Source: Deltaproteobacteria bacterium
Lineage (GTDB): Bacteria; Myxococcota_A; Polyangia; Polyangiales; JADJMO01
Assembly: GCA_025363655.1 (NCBI GenBank)
Contig: JANYDK010000010.1
Location: 1-63,081, forward strand
Length of the DNA stretch: 63,081 nucleotides
Direction of reading: 5' to 3'
Below the pieces are notes generated by a model. The model saw nothing but the letters and a program-made list of their open reading frames with translations, ran no database searches and was not told the origin of the DNA. Position 1 is the first letter of the stretch; every line of letters begins with the position of its first letter. Of the stretch, positions 54,625-63,081 are shown one piece after another. The position numbers were made by a program, and so were the translations under genes.

Positions 54625-55131
54625 GGCGTACGAGCTCGCGCGGAGCCGCTGCAGATAAACCACGTCGCGAAACGCGCCGAACTTGTAGCCGACCTCGCGC
54701 AGGCGCCCGGAGACGACGAAGCCGAGCGAGGTGTGGAGCGCGAGGCTTCCTTCCTGGCCGGCGTCGATCCCGGCGACGATGACGTGGTGCCCGAGGGCAT
54801 CCGAGCGCGCGATCAGCTCGTGCATCAGCGCGCGTCCAATCCCACGGCGATGCGCGTCGCTGCGCACGTAGACCGAGCTCTCGACCGTGCGCGCATAGCC
54901 CGCACGCGAGTTGTAGGTCGAGAGCGATGCCCACCCGAGCACCGCGTCTTTTTCCCGTGATTCGCAGGCGACGAGCACGGGGTGTCGTTCGTCGTGCGCG
55001 GCGAACCAAGCCTCGCGCGTGGAGAACGAATCGGCGACGAGCTGGTAGGTACACGTCGAGCTCTCGACGTAGTGGGCGTAGATCGACTCGATGTCGGGGA
55101 GATGCCGGAACGCGGCCGGGACGATGCGCAT
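54568..55131 (-). CDS. GNAT acetyltransferase, phosphinothricin/methionine-sulfone acetyltransferase type
   Basis: 187 residues. Opens MRIVPAAFRHLPDIESIYAHYV in outline, the usual start of the Pat family; acetyl-CoA loop VRSDAHRRGIGRAL, then LIARSDALGHHVIVAGID and LHTSLGFVVSGRLREVGYKFG, all family hallmarks. Family enzymes N-acetylate small amino-acid analogues such as phosphinothricin or methionine sulfoximine. The C-terminus is extended by a His/Arg-rich tail that overlaps the opposing MAPEG gene. Confidence 0.9.
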   Translation of the reverse strand: MRIVPAAFRHLPDIESIYAHYVESSTCTYQLVADSFSTREAWFAAHDERHPVLVACESREKDAVLGWASLSTYNSRAGYARTVESSVYVRSDAHRRGIGRALMHELIARSDALGHHVIVAGIDAGQEGSLALHTSLGFVVSGRLREVGYKFGAFRDVVYLQRLRASSYASHDRERDEHQHDLRGMTR

Positions 55132-55148
55132 CGCGACGTTGTGCCGCG

Positions 55149-55173
55149 TGACGGTTACCGCTGCGTAACGTCA
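55149..55173 (-). terminator. Hairpin at the end of the EEP lipoprotein gene region
   Basis: TGACG-G-TTAC pairs with GTAA-CGTCA across a six-base loop, with one bulged G. It covers the stop codon of the EEP gene and lies just downstream of the GNAT start on the minus strand. No T-run follows, so termination is uncertain. Confidence 0.3.
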
Positions 55174-56646
55174 GTCGCCGAGCGCGAAATCACGCGCCAC
55201 CGCCATGTGCTGCATGTTGGTCGCGGCCGAGTCGGTCGAGAGCACCGGTGCGACGTCGGAGAGCGGCGAATAGACGCGCGAATCGAAGACCAGGCCCGCC
55301 GGATACGACGCGCTTCCGATCGCGACCGGGATCATTCGCGCGAGCAAGAGCGGGTTCGGCAGCACCCAGTCGTAGGGCTTGTTGCGCGGGGCGTTGGTGT
55401 TGGGGATGCCCGCTTGATCGACCGCGTAGGGCGCGGAGACCGAGACGACCTCGGCGAGATCGAGCAGCGCGATCTCGGTGGCGATGGCGGTGTTGAAGTC
55501 GCCACCGATCACCAAGTAGACGCCGGCCGGCACCTTCGCTTTGACGTAGGCGACGAGATTCTTCGCCTCGGCGTCGCGCGCGCTGGCGCTGGTCGTGCGC
55601 AGGTGGGTGCTGACCGCGAACAAGTCGATCGACCCGGGCACGTCGATGCGTGCCCACACCCAATCGCGATCGGTGAGATCGGGGTCGTCCCACTCGCCCG
55701 ACTCGATGATCGGATAACGACTGACGATGCCGTTGGGGATCGCGCCCGGATCAATCTCGGTGACGATGTTGTACGTCGGGCCGAAGGCGAGATCGACGAG
55801 CGCACGGAGCGAGCTTCCGTACTTGAATTCCTGCATCAACGCGATGTCGGGGTGCAGGGCCTGGAGGATGTGGATGCCCGGGCTGTCGTAGACCGGCGAG
55901 CTGCCGCTCGTCAGGTTGGAGGCGACGATGCGCACGCGAACCGCGCTGCAGATGCGCGCATCGGCGCCGACATCGGTCGCGACATCTGCATCGGTGACGC
56001 TCGCTTCGGCAGCGTCGGCATCTCCGGAGAAATCGGCGTCGGCGTCGTCGGCGTCGGGCGCGACGCTTCCCTCGTCGGCATCGCCACCATCTGCATCCGA
56101 GCCCGCGTCTGCGCCGGCATCGGCATCGGCATCGTCCGCGGTCGTGTCGGCCGTGTCGGCCGCGTCGGCATCGACCCCACCATCGGACGGCGGCGGCGGT
56201 GTCGGCACGCAGACTGGAGACCACGTCGGCGGCGTGAAGAACGCGTCGTACGCGGTGTCGGGCGCGACCTCGGCGATCGCGTCGGCGTCGGTGCTCGTGT
56301 CCGGCGTGGTGTCGATCGTCGCATCGGCGTCGCCGCCGTCGCCAGCATCGCTGACGTCGGGTGCCGTCTCGGCGAGCACGTCGGCCGAGACGTCGGCATC
56401 GGCGGTCGCGTCTGCGCCATCGGAGACCTCCGACACATCGGAAACGTCGAGCGTCGAATCGGGCGCGCCATCGTCGCCCGCATCATCGGTGGTGCCGTCG
56501 ACGGCGGTGTCATCGCCCACTCCAGGGCTGCTCCCGTCATCGCCCGAACAGGCGGAACAGGCGAAAAATACCGAAGCGAGGACCAGATACCAGCCGGAAG
56601 CCACGCCGAAACATACTGACCTTGGCGATGCTGTCGAGTCACACAT
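55171..56646 (-). CDS. Secreted endonuclease/exonuclease/phosphatase-family protein with long Asp-rich linker
   Basis: 491 residues from ATG 56646 (AAGGG six bases upstream). Signal segment GWYLVLASVFF ends near ACSAC, a probable lipobox. Residues about 40-270 are a low-complexity linker of Asp, Ala, Thr, Ser and Val broken by one short ordered patch (FFTPPTWSPVCVP). The C-terminal 220 residues show EEP-fold motifs: VRIVASNLTSG, IALMQEF with the metal Glu, VSTHLR, GGDFNTA with Asp/Asn, and a final NMQHMAV in the position of the catalytic His. It may cleave DNA, a phospholipid or a phosphodiester outside the cell. Confidence 0.8.
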   Translation of the reverse strand: MCDSTASPRSVCFGVASGWYLVLASVFFACSACSGDDGSSPGVGDDTAVDGTTDDAGDDGAPDSTLDVSDVSEVSDGADATADADVSADVLAETAPDVSDAGDGGDADATIDTTPDTSTDADAIAEVAPDTAYDAFFTPPTWSPVCVPTPPPPSDGGVDADAADTADTTADDADADAGADAGSDADGGDADEGSVAPDADDADADFSGDADAAEASVTDADVATDVGADARICSAVRVRIVASNLTSGSSPVYDSPGIHILQALHPDIALMQEFKYGSSLRALVDLAFGPTYNIVTEIDPGAIPNGIVSRYPIIESGEWDDPDLTDRDWVWARIDVPGSIDLFAVSTHLRTTSASARDAEAKNLVAYVKAKVPAGVYLVIGGDFNTAIATEIALLDLAEVVSVSAPYAVDQAGIPNTNAPRNKPYDWVLPNPLLLARMIPVAIGSASYPAGLVFDSRVYSPLSDVAPVLSTDSAATNMQHMAVARDFALGD

Positions 56647-56675
56647 GTGGGCCCTTGCGCGTCCGCAATCCGCCT

Positions 56676-59231
56676 CTACTTCTCGTACTTCTTCAACATC
56701 GCCGTCCCGTTCAACACCTCTGCGAAGAGGTCGCCCATCTTCGCCACCCGCTCCGGCACCGTTCGAATCGTGAACGCGCGAGGGTCGAGTTTTTCGTCGA
56801 GCTCGTCCCATCGAATGGGGCACGACACGGTGGCACCATCGACCGCGCGGACGGTGTACGGCGAGACGACGGTGCGCCCGGCGCCGTTCTGACCAAAGTC
56901 GACGTAGAGCCTTCCGCCGCGTTTTTCGACGGTGCGTTCGACGGTTGCGATGTGCGGCAACACCTTGGCGACCGCGCGGCCGACCTGTTCGGCGAAGCCT
57001 GTCGCGAGCGCGTGCGTCTGTCCGGGGGCGAGCGGGACGACGACGTGGACGCCGCGCTTACCGCTCGTCTTGACCACGCTGACGAGCTCGAGGGCATCGA
57101 GCAAGGTCCGAACGGCGCGCGCGATTTGCACCAAATCGGCCCAGGTTCCGGTGCCCGGATCGAGATCGATGACGAAGTAGTCGGGCTGCGCGAGGCTGGC
57201 GGCGATCTGCGCCGCGTCGGCACCTTCGGGCGGTGCGTGACTCGCCCATTGATGGAGCGTGAGCGCGGCGAGTTGCGTGAGCCACTGCAGTGTCTCGACG
57301 TTCTCGACGAGGATCCGCACCTTGTCGTCGGCGGTGATGAGCCGCACGAACTCCGGGCTCTTCTCGGGCGGCCGATGTTGGAACCAGCTCGGTCGATCGA
57401 TGCCGTTGGGCCAGCGCTGGACGTTGATCGGCCTCCCGCGTACGTGCGGCAGCATCGCCGGAGCGATCACGGCGGCGTAGTCCCAGACGTCGCGCTTGGT
57501 CAGTCGGTCGCGCGGGAAGAGCACCTTGTCGGGGTTGGTCAGCGTCGGCTTGGGACCGGCGCGCACCGAGGCGGCGGGGCGCTCGGCGGCATCGGGCTCG
57601 CGCTCGTCGCGGTCTTCGCGATCGGTACGGAAGTTCGCGTGCGGATGCGGCTCGATCAGACACTCGATCGGCTTCTTGTCCGGTCGCATTGCGATCAGCG
57701 TGGGAAAACGTGGCTTTCCGCTCTCGGTCCAGTCTTGATAGGCGACCTCGACGACGAGCCTCGGTTGCACCCAACGCGCGTCGGGAATGCGCTCTGGATC
57801 GCGCGCCACGCAGGAGGCGACGTGATCGGTGACGAGCGTCTTCCCGAGCTCGCGACGGAGCGCGTCGTCGAAGCCACTTCCCACCTTGCCCGCGAATCGC
57901 AAGACCCCGCCGTCGTACACGCCGAGGATCAGCGCGCCGACGGCGTTGCGATGTCCGGTGAGCGGCGTCCAACCGATGACCGCGAAGTCCTGACGCTTCT
58001 CGACCTTGAGCTTGATCCAATCGGTGGTCGGACCGCTCGCGTATGCCGAGCCCTTGCGCTTGGCGATCAGCCCTTCGAGCCCGCTCGCGCGAATGGCGGC
58101 GAGGAGCGATTTCGGATCGCCCTCCAGCGCCGTCGAGATCGTCAGCGGCTTCGGTGCATCCGCGAGGAGCTGCGTCAGCCGCGCGCGTCGCGTCTCGAAG
58201 GGGAGGGCGCGCAGATCTTCGCCGTCGACGTGCAAGAGGTCGAACGCCGCGAAGACCAACGCCGCCGTGCGTCGCTCCCCCGAGAGCCACTGCTGCAGGC
58301 GATGAAACGCTGGATTTCCCGCCTCGTCGACCGCGCATGCCTCGCCATCGAGGACCAGCGTCGAGGGAGAGAGCTTTCCGATCGCGTCCGCGAGCAAGGT
58401 GAACTTGTCGGTCCAGTCATGGTGCGCGCGCGAGAAGAGCCGCACGTCGTTGCCGCTCTTGATCCCGAGGAGGCGATAGCCGTCGTATTTGATCTCGAGC
58501 CACCAGCGCGCCGGGTCGGGAAGATTCGCGCCCTCGCGTGGCGCCGTCGCCCTCGCGACGTCACCGATCATGGCGAGGATCGCGCGCGGCCCCTGCGTCG
58601 CAGGCACGCTCACCACCGACTCGGGACGCTCTTCGACGACGTCGCGCTTCGGATCGGCGAAGCGATCTTGCTTCTTGAAAAAGAGCCAGCTCGCGCCCTC
58701 GCCGACCTTGTCGCCAGTGCGGACGAGGTGCCACTCGCCGAGCAGCTTGTCACCGAAGAGCCGGACCTTGATTTGTCCGGCCGCGCGCATCTCTTCGATG
58801 GTCGTGACGCCGGGAAGATCTTTCGAGGGCAGCGGTGCGAACGTGCCGCGATCCCAAATCACCACCTCGCCGCCGCCGTACTCGCCCTTGGGGATGGTGC
58901 CTTCGAACTCGTTGTACGAGATCGGGTGATCTTCCACCTCGATCGCGAAGCGCTTCACCTTCGGATCGTACGAAGGCCCCTTCGGCACCGCGAAGCTCAT
59001 CATCGCGTCGCCGACCTGCAATCGAAGGTCGTAGTGGAGCCTCCGCGCGTCGTGACGCTGGATGACGAACGCCGATCGAGCGGAAATCTCCGACGGAACG
59101 TCGCGCTCGGGCGCGGGTTCGGGGGTCGTTGCGAAGTCGCGCTTCTCCTCGTATCGCCCGAGAGAATCGAGAGATTCAGGCGGCCCCCTGGCCGGACGTG
59201 CAGTGCTGCTCGGCTTTTTCCGCGTCGCCAT
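56676..59231 (-). CDS. ligD: NHEJ DNA ligase LigD (phosphoesterase-ligase-polymerase)
   Basis: 851 residues from MATRKKPSS; longer starts would run into the divergent ku gene. Domain order is PE (about 55-165; IQRHDARRLHYDLRL, IPKGEYGGGEVV), ligase (about 240-530; EIKYDGYR with nucleotidyl-acceptor Lys248, LVLDGEA) and polymerase/primase (about 570-851; NPDKVLFPRD, FVIDLDPGTG, KRGVHVVVPL). This is the PE-Lig-Pol order seen in Pseudomonas, not the Pol-PE-Lig of mycobacteria. LigD fills, trims and seals double-strand breaks with Ku. A 49-base gap separates it from ku, transcribed the other way. Confidence 0.95.
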   Translation of the reverse strand: MATRKKPSSTARPARGPPESLDSLGRYEEKRDFATTPEPAPERDVPSEISARSAFVIQRHDARRLHYDLRLQVGDAMMSFAVPKGPSYDPKVKRFAIEVEDHPISYNEFEGTIPKGEYGGGEVVIWDRGTFAPLPSKDLPGVTTIEEMRAAGQIKVRLFGDKLLGEWHLVRTGDKVGEGASWLFFKKQDRFADPKRDVVEERPESVVSVPATQGPRAILAMIGDVARATAPREGANLPDPARWWLEIKYDGYRLLGIKSGNDVRLFSRAHHDWTDKFTLLADAIGKLSPSTLVLDGEACAVDEAGNPAFHRLQQWLSGERRTAALVFAAFDLLHVDGEDLRALPFETRRARLTQLLADAPKPLTISTALEGDPKSLLAAIRASGLEGLIAKRKGSAYASGPTTDWIKLKVEKRQDFAVIGWTPLTGHRNAVGALILGVYDGGVLRFAGKVGSGFDDALRRELGKTLVTDHVASCVARDPERIPDARWVQPRLVVEVAYQDWTESGKPRFPTLIAMRPDKKPIECLIEPHPHANFRTDREDRDEREPDAAERPAASVRAGPKPTLTNPDKVLFPRDRLTKRDVWDYAAVIAPAMLPHVRGRPINVQRWPNGIDRPSWFQHRPPEKSPEFVRLITADDKVRILVENVETLQWLTQLAALTLHQWASHAPPEGADAAQIAASLAQPDYFVIDLDPGTGTWADLVQIARAVRTLLDALELVSVVKTSGKRGVHVVVPLAPGQTHALATGFAEQVGRAVAKVLPHIATVERTVEKRGGRLYVDFGQNGAGRTVVSPYTVRAVDGATVSCPIRWDELDEKLDPRAFTIRTVPERVAKMGDLFAEVLNGTAMLKKYEK

Positions 59232-59280
59232 GCGCTCCGCTTTGTTGGCTTCTACGAGTTCATCGCCAATCATAGACCCC

Positions 59281-60183
59281 ATGCGCGCCATCTGGTCGGG
59301 CGAGATCGGCTTCGGACTCGTCGCCATTCCTGCCAAGCTCTACTCCGCCACCAAAGATCTCACTCCGCAGTTCAACCAACTGCACAAGGAGTGCGGCACG
59401 CGCATCAACATGGTGCGCCGCTGTCCCAAGTGCGAGCGCGACCTCGCCTACGACGAGACCGGCAAGGGCTACGAGGTGACGAAGGGGCAGTACGCGCTCT
59501 TCACCAAGGAAGAGCTGCAGAAGCTCGAAGGTGAAGACGGCGCCGGCGGCATCGACATCGTCGAGTTCATCGAGCCGCGCGACGTCGACCTCGCCTACAT
59601 CGACAAGAGTTATTGGGTCGGTCCGGCCGGCAAGACGTCGCGCAGCTTCGAGCTCCTCCGCAGCGTCCTCGAGCAGACGAACAAGGTCGCGCTCGCCAAG
59701 GTGAAGATTCGTTCGCGCACCCGCCTCGGCATGCTCCGTCCGCGCGGCCGCCTCTTCGCCCTCGAAATGATGCGTTTCGGCGACGAAATCGTGCCCGCCG
59801 ACGAGATCGATCTGCCCGACGGCAAGCAGCCGACCGAGCGCGAAGTGCAGCTCGCCCTCGGCCTCGTCGCGCAGCTGACGGGCACCTTCGAGCCGAGCAA
59901 GCACCCCGACGCCTATCGCGCGGCGGTGGAGGCGGCCGTCGAAGAGAAGGTGGAAGCACAGCAGCTCAAGAGCGACGACGGCGGTGAGGCTCGCGAAGCT
60001 GCCGCCGCCGGTGGCAAGATCATCGATCTCGCAGATCTCCTCGCCCGCTCGATGACCGCTGCGTCGAACGGAACCGCCTCGGTGCGCCCGCCGGTGAAGG
60101 CCGAGCCGCGCGAAGAGGAAGCGGCCGCGGAAGAAGAAGTCGAAGAGAAGCCGAAGAGGAAGAAGAAAGCGGCGACTGGCTGA
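59281..60183 (+). CDS. ku: Ku protein, non-homologous end joining
   Basis: 300 residues beginning MRAIWSGEIGFGLV, the classic bacterial Ku start. The core has KLYSATKD, FNQLHKECG, RCPKCERDL with a CxxC pair, FIEPRDVDLAYIDKSYWVGP and LALGLVAQLTG. The C-terminus after about 255 is Glu/Lys-rich and ends in KRKKKAATG, the basic extension that in other bacteria aids DNA binding and bridging. It homodimerises on DNA ends and recruits LigD, whose gene is divergent. The convergent pseudokinase gene ends nine bases beyond the stop. Confidence 0.95.
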   Translation: MRAIWSGEIGFGLVAIPAKLYSATKDLTPQFNQLHKECGTRINMVRRCPKCERDLAYDETGKGYEVTKGQYALFTKEELQKLEGEDGAGGIDIVEFIEPRDVDLAYIDKSYWVGPAGKTSRSFELLRSVLEQTNKVALAKVKIRSRTRLGMLRPRGRLFALEMMRFGDEIVPADEIDLPDGKQPTEREVQLALGLVAQLTGTFEPSKHPDAYRAAVEAAVEEKVEAQQLKSDDGGEAREAAAAGGKIIDLADLLARSMTAASNGTASVRPPVKAEPREEEAAAEEEVEEKPKRKKKAATG

Positions 60184-60192
60184 GACCTGCGA

Positions 60193-60984
60193 TCAACTCT
60201 CTGCCACCGGCGTGCGCACGCTCGGGAGATCGGGCACCGTCGGTGTTTCCTCGCGAAACACGCGGGGTTTTTCGGCGGGCGCCGGTCCGCTCATCACCTC
60301 GCGTGCGAGCGCGTAGGTCTGTTCGTCGGCGAGTGGGGTGATCGCGGCCGCGAGACGTCCGACGCTCGGGTGCTCGTCGGTGACCGCGCCTTCGACCGCT
60401 GCGCAGACGCGCGTCGTCATCTCCCTGCTCACCTCTCCACCCTGCGCGAGGAGCTGCATGATGCGCTCGGCGAGCGCAGTGACGTCGGCGGCGAGCGCTT
60501 CACGCCAATGACCGAGCTCGCGCGAGACGTTGCCGAGCCCGACGAAGCCGACGGTGACGTGGCCCTCCTCGGTGATGAAGACGGCGTCGGCGTCGAGCTG
60601 TCCGTGCGCGAGACCTTCGGCGTGGAGTCGTTGCATCGCGCGGAGCAATTCGAACGCGGCGAGCATGGCCGTCGAGCGCGCGATCGGGCGCGTGGCCCAC
60701 GCCGAGAGCGGCATCCCTGCCGGCTTCTCGAAGATCACCATCCCGCTGTCCTCGAGGAAGGCCGACTCGAAAGGGAGCATGTGCGCGTCGAGCTCGTTCA
60801 TCGGACGGGCTGCGAGCGCCCGCGCGTACGGCAGAAGACGTCGCGCCTTCTCGGCCGAGAGAATGACGACGTAGAAGAGACGGTCGTCCAGCCGGGCGGT
60901 CCATCGCTCGAGCCCGTTGCGGTAGCTCTGTCGCGCGACCAACTCCAACTCACCGATTCGATATCCTGACGTGAACCGTTCCAT
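60193..60984 (-). CDS. Pseudokinase-like protein
   Basis: 263 residues; ATG 60984 has an AGGGGG ribosome site six bases upstream. The fold follows Ser/Thr kinases (GYRIGELELVARQ at the start, FYVVILSAEK, MVIFEKPAGMPL hinge), but the catalytic loop is HGQLDADAVFI instead of HRDxKxxN, and VGFVGLG stands where DFG would be. It lacks the key Asp residues, so it should not phosphorylate; it may bind and regulate a real kinase. It lies next to ku but converges on it, so functional linkage is uncertain. Confidence 0.7.
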   Translation of the reverse strand: MERFTSGYRIGELELVARQSYRNGLERWTARLDDRLFYVVILSAEKARRLLPYARALAARPMNELDAHMLPFESAFLEDSGMVIFEKPAGMPLSAWATRPIARSTAMLAAFELLRAMQRLHAEGLAHGQLDADAVFITEEGHVTVGFVGLGNVSRELGHWREALAADVTALAERIMQLLAQGGEVSREMTTRVCAAVEGAVTDEHPSVGRLAAAITPLADEQTYALAREVMSGPAPAEKPRVFREETPTVPDLPSVRTPVAES

Positions 60985-61212
60985 GACGTCCCCCTGGCGC
61001 ATCGCGCCGGCACTCGTGTGTTGACCGAGCCCAACTTCAGCAACGGTCGTGCCGAGGGGAAATGCGGGTAAAATGGGGAGTCTGCGCGGCAGAAGCGCTG
61101 CACTGCTCGACGCCTGCGGCGATATGCAACGCATGCTCGAGTGCGCGACGCATGTGCGAACGTGTGCGCAGGACGGTTGTCGTCGCCCGGGCGCTCGCGT
61201 ACGCGCGCTGTC

Positions 61213-62022
61213 ATGCGTTCGGCTCTCACTCTGCTCGTCGCGTCGGTCTCGCGACTCACGTCGCTCACGCTTCTCACGGTGCCGATGCTGACCGCCTGCG
61301 GTGGCAACGTTTCGCCGTCGCAAGCTGGCACCGACGCCGAGGTCGTCGACAGCGGCGCCCTGATCGACTCCAGCATCGGCAGCGATTCCGTCAGCCCGAT
61401 CGATTCCGCAGTACCCAGTGACGTCGCGCTCGACACGTCCGGCGCCGTCGACGCGCGCGATGCTTCGACGACGGACGCCTCGAAATCGGCGGGTTGTGCC
61501 TCGACGTTCGGCACCGCGTTGCCGAGCGGCTACGGGCGCCTCGACGGCACGGTCGTCGCGGTGGTCGCGCCCGGTGACAAGATCTGCACCGCGTCGAACC
61601 GAGATCACATCGTCCTCGAAGTGAGCATGGACGGCGCGGTCTATCGCATGGTGGTCAACGTCGTCTCGACGGTCGCTGGCGTCTCGCCCGACGTCTTCTA
61701 CCAAGAGCTGCCGCACGCGCTCCCGACGCCGGCGTTCGCCGAGGGTTTCCACGCCGACGTGACGCTCGACTATCCGACCACGCTCGGGCTCCACATCGAC
61801 GATGCGGGCTGGAAGGCGACGCCGATGGCCACGCTCGTCGACGAGGTGACCGCCGCGCTCGACGTCGGCGCCAAGGTCTCCGTCTATTCGCAGGGGAGCG
61901 GTGGCGACAGCACCCACCTCGTCCATCGCTACGGCGGCAACACCGACGGCGCGATCGTCGTCGACCCGACGGGCACGCCGCGCTTCCTCGTCTTCCACTT
62001 CGCCAACGACAAGGCCTTCTGA
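61213..62022 (+). CDS. Lipoprotein with Asp-rich stalk, function unknown
   Basis: 269 residues from MRSALTLL. Signal peptide with lipobox LTAC (acceptor near residue 29). A stalk of about 70 residues (Asp, Ser, Ala, Val, Thr) follows, then a globular domain with two Cys (GCASTFG, KICTASN) and a compact strand-helix order. Residues GLHIDDAGWKATP and VSVYSQGSGGDST are distinctive, but I do not recognise a family. Its TGA overlaps the ATG of the peptidase gene by one base (TGATG), so the two are coupled. Confidence 0.7.
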   Translation: MRSALTLLVASVSRLTSLTLLTVPMLTACGGNVSPSQAGTDAEVVDSGALIDSSIGSDSVSPIDSAVPSDVALDTSGAVDARDASTTDASKSAGCASTFGTALPSGYGRLDGTVVAVVAPGDKICTASNRDHIVLEVSMDGAVYRMVVNVVSTVAGVSPDVFYQELPHALPTPAFAEGFHADVTLDYPTTLGLHIDDAGWKATPMATLVDEVTAALDVGAKVSVYSQGSGGDSTHLVHRYGGNTDGAIVVDPTGTPRFLVFHFANDKAF

Positions 62023-63081
62023 TGCACGCTCGTTCGATCGTCGGCGGGCTCTTCGCGCTCTTCGCGCTCTTCGCCCTCCCTTTGGCTTCCTGCACCGATA
62101 CGCCGAAGCCCGCGCCGGTGAAGGAAGGGCCGCGTCCGCTCGCAGCGCTGGCCATGGGACAGAAGAGCTCGCGCGCGCACGAGTGGGTGCGTTCGCTCAC
62201 CGACGAAGTGGGCGCGCGCATGGCGGGCTCGGCGAACGATGCGCGGGCGGTCGCCTGGGCCGAGAAGACGATGCGCGCGATCGGCTTCGCCAACGTGCAC
62301 GTCGAGCCGGTCAAGGTTCCGCATTGGGTGCGTGGGGACGAGAGCGCCGTCGTCGTCGCCAGCGAGACCGTCGCCGAGCATCGGCTCGTGCTGACGGCCC
62401 TCGGCGGCTCGGTCGGCACGCCCGAGGAAGGCCTCGAAGCCGAGGTCGTCGCCGCCAAGTCACTCGAAGAGCTCGGCAAGCTCTCCGACGATGCCGTGCG
62501 CGGAAAAATCGTCTTCATCGACGCGGTCACCCCACGCACGAAGACCGGCGAAGGTTACGGCAAGACCGTCGGCATCCGTTCGATCGGCGCCAGCGCTGCG
62601 GCGAAGAAGGGCGCGGTCGCGTTCCTCCTTCGATCGATCGCCACCGGGCCGGCGCGTCTGCCGCACACCGGTGCGATGCGCTACGCCGACGATGCGCCGA
62701 AGATCCCCGCGGCCGCGCTCGCGGTGCCCGACGCCGAGCTCCTCCGTCGCCTCGTCGACGCCAAAGCGCCGGTCCGCGTGAAGTTGCACCTCGGGTGCAA
62801 AATGGACGGCGAGGCCGACTCGGGCAACGTCGTCGGCGACATCGTCGGTCGCGAACGCCCGGGCGAGATCTTCGTCATGGGCGCGCATCTCGACTCGTGG
62901 GATCTCGGCACCGGTGCGCTCGACGACGGCGCGGGCGTCGGCGCGGTGCTCGATGCCGGTCGCGCCATCCTCGCGCTCCCCAGCAGGCCGCGCCGCACCG
63001 TGCGGGTGGTGCTCTTCGCCAATGAAGAGTTCGGCCTCTCCGGCGGCATCGCCTACGGACGCGCGCACGAGGCCGAGCTCG
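62022..63081 (+). CDS. M28 peptidase, PGCP/CPQ-like lipoprotein (3' truncated by window edge)
   Basis: 353 residues are visible; the end is outside the window. Lipobox LASC (Cys24) after a Phe/Ala/Leu signal. Sequence matches plasma glutamate carboxypeptidase: VRSLTDEVGARMAGS, EGYGKTVGIRSIGASAAAKKGAV in outline, LPHTGAMRY, then the metal centre GAHLDSWDLGTGALDDGAG (His and bridging Asp) and ANEEFG with the catalytic and metal Glu pair. A further His ligand would lie beyond the edge. It probably trims dipeptides outside the cytoplasm. Coupled to the preceding lipoprotein by a TGATG junction. Confidence 0.9.
   Translation, partial: MHARSIVGGLFALFALFALPLASCTDTPKPAPVKEGPRPLAALAMGQKSSRAHEWVRSLTDEVGARMAGSANDARAVAWAEKTMRAIGFANVHVEPVKVPHWVRGDESAVVVASETVAEHRLVLTALGGSVGTPEEGLEAEVVAAKSLEELGKLSDDAVRGKIVFIDAVTPRTKTGEGYGKTVGIRSIGASAAAKKGAVAFLLRSIATGPARLPHTGAMRYADDAPKIPAAALAVPDAELLRRLVDAKAPVRVKLHLGCKMDGEADSGNVVGDIVGRERPGEIFVMGAHLDSWDLGTGALDDGAGVGAVLDAGRAILALPSRPRRTVRVVLFANEEFGLSGGIAYGRAHEAEL

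Noticed and set aside
59232-59336. Longer LigD start at 59336
   Set aside because: It would overlap the ku start codon and add residues not found in LigD; ATG 59231 leaves a normal divergent gap.

Overview
The window is about 63 kb of dense, very GC-rich bacterial chromosome. It looks like a myxobacterium (phylum Myxococcota, probably Polyangiales or a relative). The evidence is the set of Hanks-type Ser/Thr kinases (five including a pseudokinase), the many lipoproteins with Ala/Ser/Pro- or Asp-rich stalks, tandem outer-membrane barrel proteins with PEGA-like or helical N-termini, a DUF2330 protein with a C-terminal TM/basic tail, an orphan hcp, and strong coding bias in every gene. I see no rRNA, tRNA, insertion sequence, integrase, phage gene or CRISPR array. 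No gene-free stretch exceeds 300 bases; the largest gaps are 60985-61212, 15561-15765 and 35279-35471, and all look like promoter regions. Genus-level placement is not possible from this alone.

Layout. 1-12.5 kb: a truncated Eis-like acetyltransferase, a lipoprotein, a membrane-anchored alpha/beta hydrolase, then three tandem pairs of envelope proteins (3739-6371, 6416-7738, 8804-11766) with a methyltransferase between them. 11.8-15.6 kb: a zinc-ribbon membrane protein, BolA, DUF2804 and an HSDL2-like SDR on the minus strand, then a divergent lipoprotein. 15.7-16.3 kb: a lone Hcp with a leader hairpin and an intrinsic terminator. 16.4-18.9 kb: a MoxR ATPase/VWA-metallopeptidase pair. 18.9-22.6 kb: a five-heme membrane cytochrome divergent from a Ser/Thr kinase. 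22.6-30.3 kb: a response regulator, rhodanese, HtrA protease, DUF3806, SDR, GST, a membrane protein with three repeated winged-helix-like modules, and a PrsW-type protease.

30.5-33.6 kb is a compact plus-strand operon: ferredoxin/ferredoxin-reductase fusion, MerR-like regulator, and an R2/AurF-like diiron oxygenase with all six metal ligands. Its promoter overlaps a palindrome and the first gene appears leaderless. 33.6-39.5 kb: DUF2330 protein, tRNA-dihydrouridine synthase, M29-like protein, SDR and a lipoprotein.

39.5-47.4 kb is the most striking part. Five minus-strand genes, mostly joined by 4-base start/stop overlaps, encode a transmembrane Ser/Thr kinase, a four-TM protein, a membrane-anchored toroid-like protein, an NAD(P)H:FAD oxidoreductase carrying two phosphothreonine-binding FHA domains, and a protein with six [4Fe-4S] motifs around two cNMP-binding-like domains. 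This reads as a kinase-to-redox signalling system. 47.5-52.9 kb upstream holds a frameshifted-looking repeat protein, an aldehyde dehydrogenase, a 7TM-sensor/kinase fusion and a membrane protein with a Gly/Cys tail. 53-63 kb: lipoproteins, MAPEG, GNAT, an EEP-family lipoprotein, the divergent NHEJ pair ligD/ku, a pseudokinase, and a PGCP-like M28 peptidase running off the right edge.
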